The notes under the pieces: generated by a model
The model's database searches: none
What the model saw: the letters and a program-made list of their open reading frames with translations, nothing else
Told to the model about the DNA's origin: nothing
In this document: positions 38,103 to 47,559 of the stretch, in pieces
How the letters are laid out: the number at the start of each line of letters is the position of its first letter
Position numbering within the stretch: position 1 is the first letter of the stretch
Assembly: GCF_026104355.1 (NCBI RefSeq)
Contig: NZ_CP110535.1
Coordinates: 2,976,001-3,040,000, forward strand
DNA from: Halomonas sp. BDJS001
Lineage (GTDB): Bacteria; Pseudomonadota; Gammaproteobacteria; Pseudomonadales; Halomonadaceae
Direction: 5' to 3'
Length of the DNA stretch: 64,000 nt
Translations under genes and position numbers: made by a program

Positions 38103-39401
38103 ATGCCCACTCCCAGAATCGTGATTGTCGGCGCCGGCGCAGGTGGTTTAGCCCTCGCTACACGTTTAGGTCGCACTTTAGGTAAGCGCAAACGCGCAGA
38201 AATTGTGCTGCTGGATCGCAATACCACCCATGTGTGGAAACCGCTGCTCCACGAACTGGCGACCGGCGTGCTGAACTCCAGCATGGACGAGGTGGATCTT
38301 CGCGGGCACTCATCGGCGCACTTCTACCGCTTTCAGCGCGGTTCGCTCACCGGCATTAATCGCGAGCAGCAGACGCTCCAGTTAGCCCCGATTCTTGACG
38401 AAGAAGGATATGAAGTGCTGCCTGCCCGAGAGCTTGCCTATGACTACCTGGTCATGGCCATAGGCAGCGTCTCCAACGATTTCGGCACACCCGGTGTGGC
38501 GGAGCACTGCCACTTTATTGATTCCCCCGAGCAGGCCAAGGCGTTCCAGCGCGATATGATCAATACCTTTCTGCGCTATACCGACCCCAACCTGCGCCAG
38601 CATACGCAGTTGACCATTGGAATTGTCGGCGGCGGAGCAACAGGCGTAGAGCTTGCGGCCGAGTTGTTTGACGCTTCGCGCATGCTCAATGCCTATGGAG
38701 TGACGGCGCTGGATAACCAGCAAATCAGTGTGCACTTGCTAGAAGCAGCTCCCCGCTTGCTGCCAGGACTTTCGGAACGGGTCAGTCAAACGGTTAAAAC
38801 AGAGCTTGAAGAGATGGGCGTGACGGTTCACACCGATACCGCCGTGAAAGAGGCTCAAGAGTACCAGTTGGTCACTGGTGACGATGAGGTGATCAAGACC
38901 GACATCAACGTCTGGGCAGCGGGGATCAAAGCGCCGCCGTTTTTGGCGGAACTAGGCCTAACCACGAATAAGAAAAACCAAATTGAAGTCAACAGCACTC
39001 TGCAAAGTGTCGATGATGAGAAGATTTTTGCCCTAGGCGACTGCGCCAGTTGCCCAATGGGAGAAAGTGGCACGGTGCCACCGCGCGCCCAGGCGGCTCA
39101 TCAGCAGGCCAAACTGCTCGCCAAAAATATCGTCAATCGACTCGATGGCAAACCACTCGCCGATTTCCGCTACCGCGATCACGGCTCATTGGTATCACTG
39201 GCCCGCTACGATGCAGTGGGCAATTTAATGCGTAGCTCCGCCTCCAAAGGCTTGTTTTTAGAGGGCTGGCTGGCCCGCCAGGCCTATGCATCGCTCTACC
39301 GCATGCACCAGCTCTCTATTCATGGGGCGCCGAAGACGGGGCTAGCGTGGCTGGTCGATAAGCTTAACCGTTACTTAAAGCCGCGCATGAAGCTTCACTA
39401 A
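38103..39401 (+). CDS. ndh: Type II NADH:quinone oxidoreductase
   Basis: A 432-residue peripheral membrane flavoprotein that passes electrons from NADH to quinone without pumping protons. FAD binding is by IVIVGAGAGGLALATRLG (residues 6-23), NADH binding by IGIVGGGATGVELAAEL. The second FAD contact is IFALGDCASCP followed by PPRAQAAHQQAKLLAKNI, a stretch specific to NDH-2. The C-terminus is amphipathic and basic (LVDKLNRYLKPRMKL), a membrane anchor. GAGG lies seven bases before the ATG. It is a single gene between gph and rpe. Confidence 0.95.
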   Translation: MPTPRIVIVGAGAGGLALATRLGRTLGKRKRAEIVLLDRNTTHVWKPLLHELATGVLNSSMDEVDLRGHSSAHFYRFQRGSLTGINREQQTLQLAPILDEEGYEVLPARELAYDYLVMAIGSVSNDFGTPGVAEHCHFIDSPEQAKAFQRDMINTFLRYTDPNLRQHTQLTIGIVGGGATGVELAAELFDASRMLNAYGVTALDNQQISVHLLEAAPRLLPGLSERVSQTVKTELEEMGVTVHTDTAVKEAQEYQLVTGDDEVIKTDINVWAAGIKAPPFLAELGLTTNKKNQIEVNSTLQSVDDEKIFALGDCASCPMGESGTVPPRAQAAHQQAKLLAKNIVNRLDGKPLADFRYRDHGSLVSLARYDAVGNLMRSSASKGLFLEGWLARQAYASLYRMHQLSIHGAPKTGLAWLVDKLNRYLKPRMKLH

Positions 39402-39422
39402 ACGACACTACGACACTGACTT

Positions 39423-40115
39423 TTACTTGGCCAGCGCCGCACGCATCTGCTTGATTACCGTGTCATAGCCGTGGGGATCGCTGGCCTGGTGGGCGCTGAA
39501 AATGGCGGATCCCGCCACAAAGGTATCGGCGCCCGCGGCGGCGATCTCGGCAATATTATCCACTTTCACCCCGCCGTCGATCTCCAGGCGTATATCAAAT
39601 CTTGAGGCGTCAATGCGCGCCCGCGCCTCGCGCAGCTTATCCAACGTACTGGGGATAAAGGATTGTCCGCCAAAACCTGGGTTAACGCTCATTAGTAGCA
39701 CCATATCGACTTTATCCATCACATAGTCGAGATAGGAGAGCGGCGTGGCCGGATTAAACACCAAGCCAGCTTTACAGCCGCCATCACGAATGAGCTGGAG
39801 TGAGCGATCGATGTGCTCAGACGCCTCCGGGTGAAAGGTAATGTAGCTGGCGCCCGCCTCAATAAAGTCGCTGATCATGCGATCTACCGGCTTGACCATC
39901 AAATGCACATCGATGGGCGCCGTCACGCCGTGTTTACGCAGCGCTTTGCACACCATGGGGCCAATGGTCAGGTTGGGCACATAGTGATTATCCATGACGT
40001 CGAAGTGCACCACATCCGCGCCAGCCGCCAACACGTTATCAACTTCCTCGCCAAGCCGCGCAAAGTTAGCGGAAAGAATAGAGGGGGCAATCAAAAAGTC
40101 CTGCGCAGCGGTCAT
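39423..40115 (-). CDS. rpe: Ribulose-phosphate 3-epimerase
   Basis: Rpe interconverts ribulose-5-phosphate and xylulose-5-phosphate in the pentose phosphate pathway. The protein is 230 residues. It carries [14 protein letters not shown], the metal-site motifs [17 protein letters not shown] and PIDVHLMV, the second Asp in [10 protein letters not shown], and [18 protein letters not shown] precedes the ATG at 40115. Confidence 0.97.
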   Translation of the reverse strand: MTAAQDFLIAPSILSANFARLGEEVDNVLAAGADVVHFDVMDNHYVPNLTIGPMVCKALRKHGVTAPIDVHLMVKPVDRMISDFIEAGASYITFHPEASEHIDRSLQLIRDGGCKAGLVFNPATPLSYLDYVMDKVDMVLLMSVNPGFGGQSFIPSTLDKLREARARIDASRFDIRLEIDGGVKVDNIAEIAAAGADTFVAGSAIFSAHQASDPHGYDTVIKQMRAALAK

Positions 40116-40217
40116 AGCACGTTCCTAAATTAACAGGGGAATAAGCCGGCTATGTTACCAGAGCCACCTACTAAGCCCCATCTCCTATACGGCTTTGCAT
40201 TGGACATCTGCGCACAC

Positions 40218-40240
40218 TTATATTCTTAAATAGAATATAA
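40218..40240. promoter_or_regulatory. AT-rich palindrome upstream of the sulfate importer operon
   Basis: TTATATTCT (40218-40226) and AGAATATAA (40232-40240) form a perfect 9-bp inverted repeat with a 5-base centre, 100 bases before the sulfate-binding protein gene. Position suggests a regulator site, with CysB the obvious candidate, but I do not know the CysB consensus in this group. Confidence 0.45.
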
Positions 40241-40339
40241 AACATGATTGTAATTCCACATTGATAGATTTAACCTTGTCAATATTGCGACGCTACGATT
40301 CGGCGATACTTTGCGCTTACTGTTTTAAGGAGCTTCTCT

Positions 40340-41350
40340 ATGGCACTGCCCACCATTTTCCGCCGCAGCCTGATTGCCATTGCACTAGGCGTTACCGTTA
40401 GTGGTACCGCTGCTGCCCAGGAGCGGGAACTGCTCAACTCTTCCTACGATATCGCACGGGAATTATTTGCGGCGATCAATCCCGAGTTTCAGGCCTGGTG
40501 GCAGGAAGAGCACGGCGAAGAGATTGAAATTAGCCAGTCTCATGGCGGCTCTTCCGCCCAGGCCCGTGCCATTCTTCAAGGCCTGCGCGCCGATGTGGTG
40601 ACCTTTAACCAGGTGACCGACGTGCAGGTACTCGCCGATGCCGGGCTGGTGGCTGAAGATTGGCAGGATGCGTTTGAGAACAATGCGTCGCCCTACTACT
40701 CTACCACTGCCTTCCTTGTGCGTAAGGGCAACCCCAAAGGTATTGAGAGCTGGGACGACTTAGTCAAAGAAGATGTAAAGATGGTCTTCCCCAACCCGAA
40801 AACCTCGGGTAACGGTCGCTATACCTACTTAGCCGCCTGGGGCTTTGCCGAGAATGAGTTCGATGGCGATGAAGAGCAAATTGAAGACTTCATGCGCACT
40901 TTCCTAGCTAATGTGGCGGTATTCGATACCGGCGGTCGTGGCGCAACCACTAGCTTTATCGAGCGTGAAATTGGCGATGTGCTGATTAGCTTTGAGTCTG
41001 AAGTGAACAATATCCGCAGCGAGTATGGCAGCGATGACTACGAAGTGATCGTGCCGCCAGTGAGCATTCTGGCCGAGTTCCCCGTTGCCGTTGTGGGCGA
41101 AAATGCTGAGCGCAACGGCAACAGCGATTTGGCCCAGAGCTATCTTGAGTACCTCTATACTGAAGAGATCCAGCGCCTGCTTGCGGGCTTCAACTACCGC
41201 GTGCATAACGAGACCGTGGTTGAAGAGTTTGCCGACCAGTTCCCCGAAACCGAACTGCTTGAAGTGGATGAGGTGTTCGGCAGCTGGGATGAAGCCATGG
41301 AGACTCACTTCGAGGGTGGCGCCCTTCTCGACCAGTTACAGCGTCGCTAA
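40340..41350 (+). CDS. sbp: Sulfate/thiosulfate ABC transporter substrate-binding protein
   Basis: A 336-residue periplasmic protein with a signal peptide (cleavage after AAAQ, about residue 28). [20 protein letters not shown] and the oxyanion-binding [23 protein letters not shown] region are diagnostic of the Sbp/CysP family. The middle stretch [20 protein letters not shown] and the [15 protein letters not shown] hinge also match. It captures sulfate or thiosulfate for CysTWA. Whether it is Sbp or CysP in the strict sense cannot be told. AAGGAG precedes the ATG. It is the first gene of a tight four-gene operon. Confidence 0.95.
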   Translation: MALPTIFRRSLIAIALGVTVSGTAAAQERELLNSSYDIARELFAAINPEFQAWWQEEHGEEIEISQSHGGSSAQARAILQGLRADVVTFNQVTDVQVLADAGLVAEDWQDAFENNASPYYSTTAFLVRKGNPKGIESWDDLVKEDVKMVFPNPKTSGNGRYTYLAAWGFAENEFDGDEEQIEDFMRTFLANVAVFDTGGRGATTSFIEREIGDVLISFESEVNNIRSEYGSDDYEVIVPPVSILAEFPVAVVGENAERNGNSDLAQSYLEYLYTEEIQRLLAGFNYRVHNETVVEEFADQFPETELLEVDEVFGSWDEAMETHFEGGALLDQLQRR

Positions 41351-41376
41351 TATTCACTCATGAGCCAGCCTGAACT

Positions 41377-42231
41377 ATGAGTCAACTTGCCTCCTGGCGA
41401 ACCGGCAGCACCCGTGTGCTGCCGGGTTTTGGCCTTTCTCTGGGTATCAGCGTACTGTTCATCTCGCTGGTGCTGCTCTTGCCGATTACCGGCCTGTTTG
41501 GCCAGTTATCCGAGCTTAGCTTCGCCGAATACTGGGCGATCATCACCGAAGGGCGAGTCGTCGCCAGCTACATGGTTACCATTGGCGCAGCGGCCGTAGC
41601 AGCGATCGTCAACGCCATCTTTGGTTTATTACTGGCATGGGTGCTGGTGCGCTATGAGTTCCCCGGTAAGCGTCTGCTAGATGCACTGATGGATCTCCCC
41701 TTTGCACTACCAACTGCGGTGGCTGGCATCACGCTGGCAACCCTTTATGCCGGCAGCGGCTGGATGGGTAGGTTGCTGGAACCACTGGGCTTTCAGGTCG
41801 CCTACACCTGGGTAGGTATTGCCCTAGCGATGGCGTTTACCAGCATCCCTTTTGTCGTGCGCACGGTGCAGCCGGTGCTGGAAGACCTTCCCGCCGAAGT
41901 CGATGAAGCAGCCATGTCGCTGGGCGCGACCGACGGAGTGGCCTTTCGGCGGGTGATACTGCCACACATTTGGCCTGCCCTGGTGACCGGTACGGGCTTA
42001 GCGTTTGTTCGCTCATTGGGTGAGTTCGGGGCGATTATCTTTATCGCTGGCAACATGCCTTATGAAACCGAGATCACCGCACTGATGATTTTCGTCAAAC
42101 TGCAAGAGTATGACTATGCAGGGGCATCGGCCATTGCCTCGGTGGTGCTGTTTGTATCCCTGGCGCTGCTGCTGGCGATCAATATTTGGCAAGGGCGTTT
42201 TGTACGTCGCCTGCATGGAGGTAAAGGGTAA
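41377..42231 (+). CDS. cysT: Sulfate ABC transporter permease CysT
   Basis: A 284-residue inner-membrane permease with six helices. PGFGLSLGISVLFISLVLLLP at the N-terminus, the FALPTAVAGITLATLY stretch and the ATPase-contacting EAA loop (DEAAMSLGATDGVAFRRVILP) identify CysT (CysU). It pairs with CysW to form the channel. It starts 26 bases after the binding-protein stop. Its TAA shares bases with the cysW ATG (TAATG). Confidence 0.95.
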   Translation: MSQLASWRTGSTRVLPGFGLSLGISVLFISLVLLLPITGLFGQLSELSFAEYWAIITEGRVVASYMVTIGAAAVAAIVNAIFGLLLAWVLVRYEFPGKRLLDALMDLPFALPTAVAGITLATLYAGSGWMGRLLEPLGFQVAYTWVGIALAMAFTSIPFVVRTVQPVLEDLPAEVDEAAMSLGATDGVAFRRVILPHIWPALVTGTGLAFVRSLGEFGAIIFIAGNMPYETEITALMIFVKLQEYDYAGASAIASVVLFVSLALLLAINIWQGRFVRRLHGGKG

Positions 42232-43058
42232 TGCGTCGAATTGGTGATGCGCCACTTATCCGGCGCCTGCTGATAGGTACCGCCCTGGTGCTGTCAGCGC
42301 TGTTTTTACTGCTGCCTCTGGTAGCCATTTTTGCCCAGGCATTATCCCAGGGCGTCATGGTGTTCTGGGCGAACGTCAGCAACACCTTCACCCTGCACGC
42401 CATTGGCTTAACGCTGGTGATTGCGCTCCTGACCATTCCCGTATGCCTGGTATTCGGCGTTGCCCTTGCATGGCTGGTCACGCGCTTCAGCTTCCCTGGG
42501 CGACGCGTTCTGCAAACGTTGATCGATATCCCCTTTGCAGTCTCCCCCGTTGTGGCTGGCCTGATTTACCTGCTGCTCTATGGCCGTAACGGCTGGATCG
42601 GCACCTGGCTGAATGGTCATGATATTCAGCTCATGTTCTCATGGCCGGGCATTCTGATGGTGACCATTTTTGTCACCTGCCCCTTTGTTGCCCGCGAGCT
42701 GATTCCGTTAATGCAGGCGCAAGGTTCCCGTGAAGAGGAGGCGGCGGTAACCCTGGGCGCCTCCGGCTGGACGACCTTTCGACGCGTTACGCTGCCCAAT
42801 ATCCGCTGGGCACTACTGTACGGCGTAATTCTTACCAACGCCCGCGCGGTAGGGGAATTTGGCGCTGTCTCGGTAGTTTCAGGGGCTATTCGTGGCAAAA
42901 CCAACACACTCCCCCTGCACCTTGAGCAGCTTTATCAGGATTATAACGCCGTGGGGGCATTTGCCTGCGCGGCCCTACTCGCCTTTATTGCCCTACTGAC
43001 GCTCGCCGCCAAGGCCGGGCTGGAATGGCGCGCAGCGCGCCGGGAGGCATTTGCATGA
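42231..43058 (+). CDS. cysW: Sulfate ABC transporter permease CysW
   Basis: A 275-residue second permease subunit with six helices. The EAA loop is [42 protein letters not shown] and [21 protein letters not shown] are typical of CysW. The start overlaps the cysT stop and its own stop overlaps the cysA start by four bases (ATGA), showing strong translational coupling. Confidence 0.95.
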   Translation: MRRIGDAPLIRRLLIGTALVLSALFLLLPLVAIFAQALSQGVMVFWANVSNTFTLHAIGLTLVIALLTIPVCLVFGVALAWLVTRFSFPGRRVLQTLIDIPFAVSPVVAGLIYLLLYGRNGWIGTWLNGHDIQLMFSWPGILMVTIFVTCPFVARELIPLMQAQGSREEEAAVTLGASGWTTFRRVTLPNIRWALLYGVILTNARAVGEFGAVSVVSGAIRGKTNTLPLHLEQLYQDYNAVGAFACAALLAFIALLTLAAKAGLEWRAARREAFA

Positions 43059-44149
43059 GCATTCACTTACACAACATCGCCAAACACTTCGGCAACACTC
43101 AGGCATTAGAGCCGATTAACCTGGATATTCACGATGGTGAGCTGGTTGGCCTATTGGGCCCGTCTGGTTCAGGCAAGACCACCTTGCTGCGGATTATCGC
43201 CGGCCTGGAGAGTGCCGACCACTCGGCCCAGCCGGGTAAAATTCTGTTTGGTAACCGCGACGTGACCAATGTGCATGTTCGTGATCGTCGCATTGGCTTT
43301 GTTTTCCAGCACTACGCGCTGTTCCGCCATATGAGCGTTTACGACAATGTTGCCTTTGGACTGACCGTGCAGTCGCGTAAACGCCGACCCAGCAGCGGTG
43401 AAATTCGTGCACGGGTGTTTAGGCTGCTTGAAATGGTCAAGCTGGAACACCTGGCCAACCGCTACCCAGCGCAGCTTTCCGGCGGCCAGCAGCAGCGGGT
43501 CTCTCTGGCCCGCGCGCTGGCCGTGGAGCCGGAAGTTCTGCTGCTCGACGAACCCTTTGGCGCGCTCGATGCCAAGGTGCGTCAAGAGCTTCGCCGCTGG
43601 CTACGTCACCTGCATGACGAGTTCAATTTCACCAGCGTCTTTGTCACCCACGACCAGGAGGAAGCGCTGGAGCTTTCCGACCGTGTGGTAGTGATGAGCA
43701 ATGGCCGCATTGAGCAAATTGATACCCCCGATGAACTCTACCGTGAGCCCAAAAACCGCTTTGTGTTCGAGTTTTTAGGCGATGTGAATCACCTGGAAGG
43801 CAACATAACCAACGGCGTCCTCACCTGCGGTGACGCCTATTGGCACGTGGATCTACCCGATGGTCACGAAGAGCTGCTGCTGCGCCCTCACGAAGTGCGG
43901 CTAACCGAGCAGCCCACCGCTGAGAGCCATCTACCGGTTACTATCACGGCGATCTCGCCGGTGGGCGCCGAGGTGCGCGTGGAACTAGAGGCTGATTGGC
44001 TGGCCCAGCCCTGGCTTGCGACCGTGCGCCATACGGACTTTGAACACCTGGCGCTACAACGTGGGCAGCGCTTATTCGCTCATCCACGCCACTGGCGGCG
44101 CTTCCCCAAAGTAGAAACGAAAGCGATGGAACAAAGCCGCGTAGCATAA
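43055..44149 (+). CDS. cysA: Sulfate/thiosulfate ABC transporter ATP-binding protein CysA
   Basis: A 364-residue ATPase. Walker A is GPSGSGKTT (residues 35-43), the signature is LSGGQQQR, Walker B is [11 protein letters not shown], and the switch His lies in [14 protein letters not shown]-terminal TOBE-like regulatory domain follows (about 240-350, with [10 protein letters not shown]). The ATG at 43055 overlaps the cysW stop and is preferred over an upstream in-frame start inside cysW. It energises sulfate import through CysT/CysW. Confidence 0.96.
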   Translation: MSIHLHNIAKHFGNTQALEPINLDIHDGELVGLLGPSGSGKTTLLRIIAGLESADHSAQPGKILFGNRDVTNVHVRDRRIGFVFQHYALFRHMSVYDNVAFGLTVQSRKRRPSSGEIRARVFRLLEMVKLEHLANRYPAQLSGGQQQRVSLARALAVEPEVLLLDEPFGALDAKVRQELRRWLRHLHDEFNFTSVFVTHDQEEALELSDRVVVMSNGRIEQIDTPDELYREPKNRFVFEFLGDVNHLEGNITNGVLTCGDAYWHVDLPDGHEELLLRPHEVRLTEQPTAESHLPVTITAISPVGAEVRVELEADWLAQPWLATVRHTDFEHLALQRGQRLFAHPRHWRRFPKVETKAMEQSRVA

Positions 44150-44162
44150 CGCTGTTGTAGAA

Positions 44163-44202
44163 GCGCTAGTTGCCCCAAGCGGGGCCGCTAGTGCTAGCGT
44201 TT
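44163..44202. terminator. Hairpin between cysA and the AlkB-like gene
   Basis: GCCCC (44172-44176) pairs with GGGGC (44181-44185) around AAGC, and flanking GCGCTAG and CTAGTGC can extend the stem. GCGTTT follows. It lies between convergent genes and may act as a two-way terminator. Confidence 0.5.
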
Positions 44203-44214
44203 CATAAGATGATC

Positions 44215-44832
44215 TCAAAAGCGCATTTGCCTGAAGGTGAGGCTCACCCGCGGCTCAATATCTCTCTTGGTTTTGGGCAGGCTATGTAACCAATTTTTCT
44301 GCGTGGTACCTTTCATAATCAACAGGCTACCGTGGGCTAAAACAAGCGAAACACTCTCCCCTGTTTGTCTATTTTTAAACGCAAACTTCCTCTCCCCACC
44401 TAAACTCAACGCCCCGATGACACCATTCTCGACAAGGTCTTTTTCGGCATCGCTGTGCCAACTCATGCCCTCCTCCCCCGTGCTATAAAAATTACACAGG
44501 CATGAATTAAACACCTCTCCACACACTCTCTCCACCCGCTGTTTAATCTCGCGCAGAAAGTCCGGCCACACTAATGCCATTTTTGTGTACCCAGAGTAAG
44601 TATAGGAAACCGGCTTATCCGCATACCAGGCTATCTTGCGTTTAGTAACGATCTCTTTGCCATAAATAAAGGCGCGATCATGCTCCCAGCTTAGTTCGCT
44701 TAGACACTTATCCAGATACATATCGGCAGTAAGTGTATCCAAGACTTTGCCGTGGTAGTAAACCTCACCATCCCGCGGAAGCAGATTAATCAACTTCATA
44801 TCGTCGTTTTCAAACAGATCTGTATACGTCAT
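44215..44832 (-). CDS. AlkB-like 2-oxoglutarate/Fe(II) dioxygenase
   Basis: A 205-residue protein with the metal-binding triad of the AlkB family: H126-x-D128 in SWHSD and H183 in QKNWLHSLPK. The 2-oxoglutarate arginines R195 and R201 lie in EPRVSLTFRQM. The overall pattern (short N-terminus, NFYSTGEEGMSWHSDAEKDL, SLGGERKFAFKN) is closer to the ALKBH2/3-like bacterial subgroup than to E. coli AlkB. It probably removes alkyl groups from damaged DNA or RNA bases. The ATG at 44832 with GAGG seven bases before it is chosen over longer readings. The gene reads more AT-rich than its neighbours, which may hint at acquisition. Confidence 0.9.
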   Translation of the reverse strand: MTYTDLFENDDMKLINLLPRDGEVYYHGKVLDTLTADMYLDKCLSELSWEHDRAFIYGKEIVTKRKIAWYADKPVSYTYSGYTKMALVWPDFLREIKQRVERVCGEVFNSCLCNFYSTGEEGMSWHSDAEKDLVENGVIGALSLGGERKFAFKNRQTGESVSLVLAHGSLLIMKGTTQKNWLHSLPKTKRDIEPRVSLTFRQMRF

Positions 44833-45000
44833 AACAATGCCTCTTTTGCCCTCACCACTGCATGAAACCCAGCTAAATTGGATTGGATAGTGCAGCGCCA
44901 CGACAATCTTGATCGTTATTGGTAAAGCCGCATCGCCAGAACATACCGCCAACGCGCTACCCGCGTTATACTGGCGTTTTAGCCATAGCGGAGGATGACC

Positions 45001-45594
45001 ATGCTTCGGCGTCACTTTTTACGGATTTCAGGTGTGCTGCTTGCCAGCGCGTGGCTTGCCGGTTGCGCCAGCCCCCAATACTTACAGCTCAGCCCACAGC
45101 GCAGCGCGGAGGTGCCGCAGGTAGGCTCAGGCCAGCAGGTCACGGTGATTGCCCAGGATGGCCGCGAGAGCGATATTATTGGCAACCGTGCAGGCGGCGG
45201 CATGTCGACGGCGCATATTACCGTGAGCAGCCATGAGCTGATTCCGCGTTTGCAGGAAGAGGCCGAGCGCGCCGTGCGGGACATGGGCTTTAGCCCCACC
45301 ACGGAGCAGGCCGAAGGTCGGCCAAGCTTAACGCTGGAACTTGCCAGCCTCAACTACGCCCGTGGCGACAGCGGCCAGCCACTGGTCGATGAAGCGCGCC
45401 TTGAAGGCGTTTTCCGCGCGATTGCTAAAAATAAGGGCACCACTTACACCGGCACCTATACATCACGCCGTACCCAGGGTTATGCCCTTAAACCGGACGC
45501 TGATAGCAACACACGTATGCTCAGTGACCTAGTTAGTGATGGCTTGAACCGCGCCTTTAGCGACCCGGAACTGGGCCGTTTACTTGCACGTTAA
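45001..45594 (+). CDS. YajG-family lipoprotein
   Basis: A 197-residue predicted lipoprotein. The signal peptide ends in the lipobox LAGC, with Cys at about residue 23. The mature part begins ASPQYLQLSPQ, as in YajG. The LTLELASLNY stretch and the C-terminal NTRMLSDLVSDGLNRAFSDPEL match the family, which has no assigned function and may be found at the outer membrane. GGAGG (44990-44994) fixes the start at the ATG at 45001 rather than one six bases upstream. Confidence 0.85.
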   Translation: MLRRHFLRISGVLLASAWLAGCASPQYLQLSPQRSAEVPQVGSGQQVTVIAQDGRESDIIGNRAGGGMSTAHITVSSHELIPRLQEEAERAVRDMGFSPTTEQAEGRPSLTLELASLNYARGDSGQPLVDEARLEGVFRAIAKNKGTTYTGTYTSRRTQGYALKPDADSNTRMLSDLVSDGLNRAFSDPELGRLLAR

Positions 45595-45643
45595 GGCCTC
45601 TCTTATTCACAGCAGTGTAGACAAGGGCTGCGTCTTTTAGCTT

Positions 45644-46276
45644 CTAAAGACGTGGCCCGCGTCGTTCCAGTGCCCATACGCTCTCCTTCCGGCCACGCTC
45701 ATCGGGTGTGCCCTCTTCCAGAAACGTGAGCGTGAAGTTGGCAGTGAACAGGCTTTCTATTTCGCTATCCGGCACGCTATAGGGCGGCCCAGCACTGCCA
45801 TCGGGGTGTGACAAACTAATCAGCAGGCCTTTGGCCCCAGGCGGCACAAGCTGCGCAAGGTGGAACGCATAGCGCTGCCGAGTGGCTGGCGGCAGCGCTA
45901 TCAGCGAGGCGCGGTCGTAAAATGCACCAATCTCGGCAGCCTGCTGAATATGCAGGTGAAAAAAGTCCCCACACCACAACTCCACATTACCTTGGCGGGA
46001 AATCGTAAACCCTGCCTGACGGTAGCGGGATACGGCTGTACTGCGCTGAGCCAAAAACTGCTCAACCGCCTCAGGTGCAAACTCAATCCCCAGTACTGGA
46101 TGCCCTTCATCCGCCAGCCAGCGCATATCAAGGCTTTTACCACACAGTGGCACCAGCACTTTGGTGCGATTAGTAACCCCAAGTGACGCCCAATGGCGCA
46201 GCAACGCCGGATGCGCCTGCTGTAGATGAAAGCCAATACGCCCCTCTTGCCAACGCTTGCGCCACTGATCGCTCAT
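45644..46276 (-). CDS. tpm: Thiopurine S-methyltransferase
   Basis: A 210-residue SAM-dependent methyltransferase. WRKRWQEGRIGFHLQQAHPAL at the start, the SAM-binding VLVPLCGKSLDMRWLADEGH and GIEFAPEAVEQFL are signatures of the bacterial TPMT family, which methylates thiols and, in several bacteria, selenium and tellurium oxyanions. DFFHL and the DRASLIALPP loop follow. It faces the YajG-like gene. A palindrome spanning its stop codon (about 45625-45657) may serve as terminator. Confidence 0.92.
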   Translation of the reverse strand: MSDQWRKRWQEGRIGFHLQQAHPALLRHWASLGVTNRTKVLVPLCGKSLDMRWLADEGHPVLGIEFAPEAVEQFLAQRSTAVSRYRQAGFTISRQGNVELWCGDFFHLHIQQAAEIGAFYDRASLIALPPATRQRYAFHLAQLVPPGAKGLLISLSHPDGSAGPPYSVPDSEIESLFTANFTLTFLEEGTPDERGRKESVWALERRGPRL

Positions 46277-46299
46277 GGTTCGGCTGCCTTCAGGTGATC

Positions 46300-46935
46300 T
46301 TAGAACCAGCGGTCGCGCTTTTTACGCCGACGGGGTAGGTGCGGCACAATCAGCCCCACCAATAAACCCGCGCCAGCCACACCGCCTCCGTACATGAAGT
46401 AGCGCATCAGCAGGTCTTCTTCCTGAGTTTCCAGGCGCGCCTGGAGCGCCCTCACTTGCCGTCGGGACTGCTCTGCTTGAGCATCCAGCTCTTGGTTACT
46501 GGCTTCAAGCTCGGCAATGCGGCGCTCGCGCAGCTCTAACGTCTCCGTCATTGAGGCCGTACGCTGTTCCCAGGTTTCATTGATATCCTCAAGCTCCGCG
46601 GTGAGCTCCTCTACCTGGGCTTCTAACGCAGGTAGCTGTTCAACCGCACTAGGCGTTTGCTGAAGCTCACTGCTCAACACCCAGACCGCATTACCATCAC
46701 TGTTACGCACACGGGTGTAGTCACCGCTAGTTTCCAACACCTCAACCTGCTCGCCTGCGTTGAGCGTACCAATGATGCGATAACCATCGGTGGGGCCGCT
46801 GCGCACGTAGGTGCTCAGCTCATCGGTCACCCATGCCTGATTAGCGGACTGGGCAGTGGCATCGAAGCTGGTAACAGTGAGTAAAAGACCAGCCGCAGCG
46901 GCATAATTTCGATAACGAGTTCTATTTACTAGCAT
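46300..46935 (-). CDS. SH3-domain, coiled-coil envelope protein (TIGR04211/YgiM type)
   Basis: A 211-residue protein in three parts: a signal peptide (cleavage near residue 29, TAQ-S), a bacterial SH3 domain (residues about 35-95, STYVRSGPTDGYRIIGTLNA), and a long coiled coil (about 100-180) ending in a single transmembrane helix (GGGVAGAGLLVGLIVPHLP) and a basic tail RRRKKRDRWF. That is exactly the YgiM/TIGR04211 layout. Its role is not established; it probably senses or anchors to the cell wall from the inner membrane. It lies 23 bases upstream of tpm on the same strand. Confidence 0.88.
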   Translation of the reverse strand: MLVNRTRYRNYAAAAGLLLTVTSFDATAQSANQAWVTDELSTYVRSGPTDGYRIIGTLNAGEQVEVLETSGDYTRVRNSDGNAVWVLSSELQQTPSAVEQLPALEAQVEELTAELEDINETWEQRTASMTETLELRERRIAELEASNQELDAQAEQSRRQVRALQARLETQEEDLLMRYFMYGGGVAGAGLLVGLIVPHLPRRRKKRDRWF

Positions 46936-47023
46936 GACATCATGTCCTGATTAAAAACGCTGCAAGGCGGACGAAGCCAACAGCGCTTATCGCCTAATTT
47001 AGCGGTGCGCTTGTCTCATACGC

Positions 47024-47353
47024 TTACCCTTCGCCGCGCGGAGGCAACGGAAAGGGACGGGGGAACTCCGCTACCCGGGCATCGGTTTTGACCGCCTTCA
47101 ATGGCCCCTCGCGCTCTACTTCATCAATGCGCACAATAGCATTTAAAGGGAGATAGCTACGTTTGACACCATCGAAGGTTCGTTGCAATTTTTCAGTCGC
47201 AGGATCCACTACTACCCGTGAAGCATCGTCAAAGACAAACTCCTCGACTTCAATAAAGCCCCAGAGTTCGCTTTGAAAGATCTCACGGACGTATAAATCC
47301 CAAATTTCACCCTGCTGGTGAACCACCACACGGTAGATCGGCTTGGCCGCCAT
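47024..47353 (-). CDS. DUF1820 family protein
   Basis: A 109-residue soluble protein with the family's start KPIYRVVVHQQGEIWDLYVR and core LWGFIEVEEFVFDDASRVVV followed by LPLNAIVRIDEVEREG. The family is widespread in gammaproteobacteria and has no known function. GGA-rich bases precede the ATG at 47353. It is divergent from the ATP-grasp gene, with 206 bases between them. Confidence 0.85.
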   Translation of the reverse strand: MAAKPIYRVVVHQQGEIWDLYVREIFQSELWGFIEVEEFVFDDASRVVVDPATEKLQRTFDGVKRSYLPLNAIVRIDEVEREGPLKAVKTDARVAEFPRPFPLPPRGEG

Positions 47354-47559
47354 CTTGGCCTAATCCTCTTGCCATTCGTACATTGAGTTGAACCGCCTAG
47401 CTTACCATATTCCCACCGCCACGCCTTTACGCTGATAGCTTAGAAAGCTTAGCGGTAATGCGACGGATAATGGGCTCATTAGCCGCGCATGCCCCCCTCG
47501 TGTATGGTGGTGAGCGTGATTTGGCAATTATGTTCGTTCACCAAGTAGGAGTCATCAAC

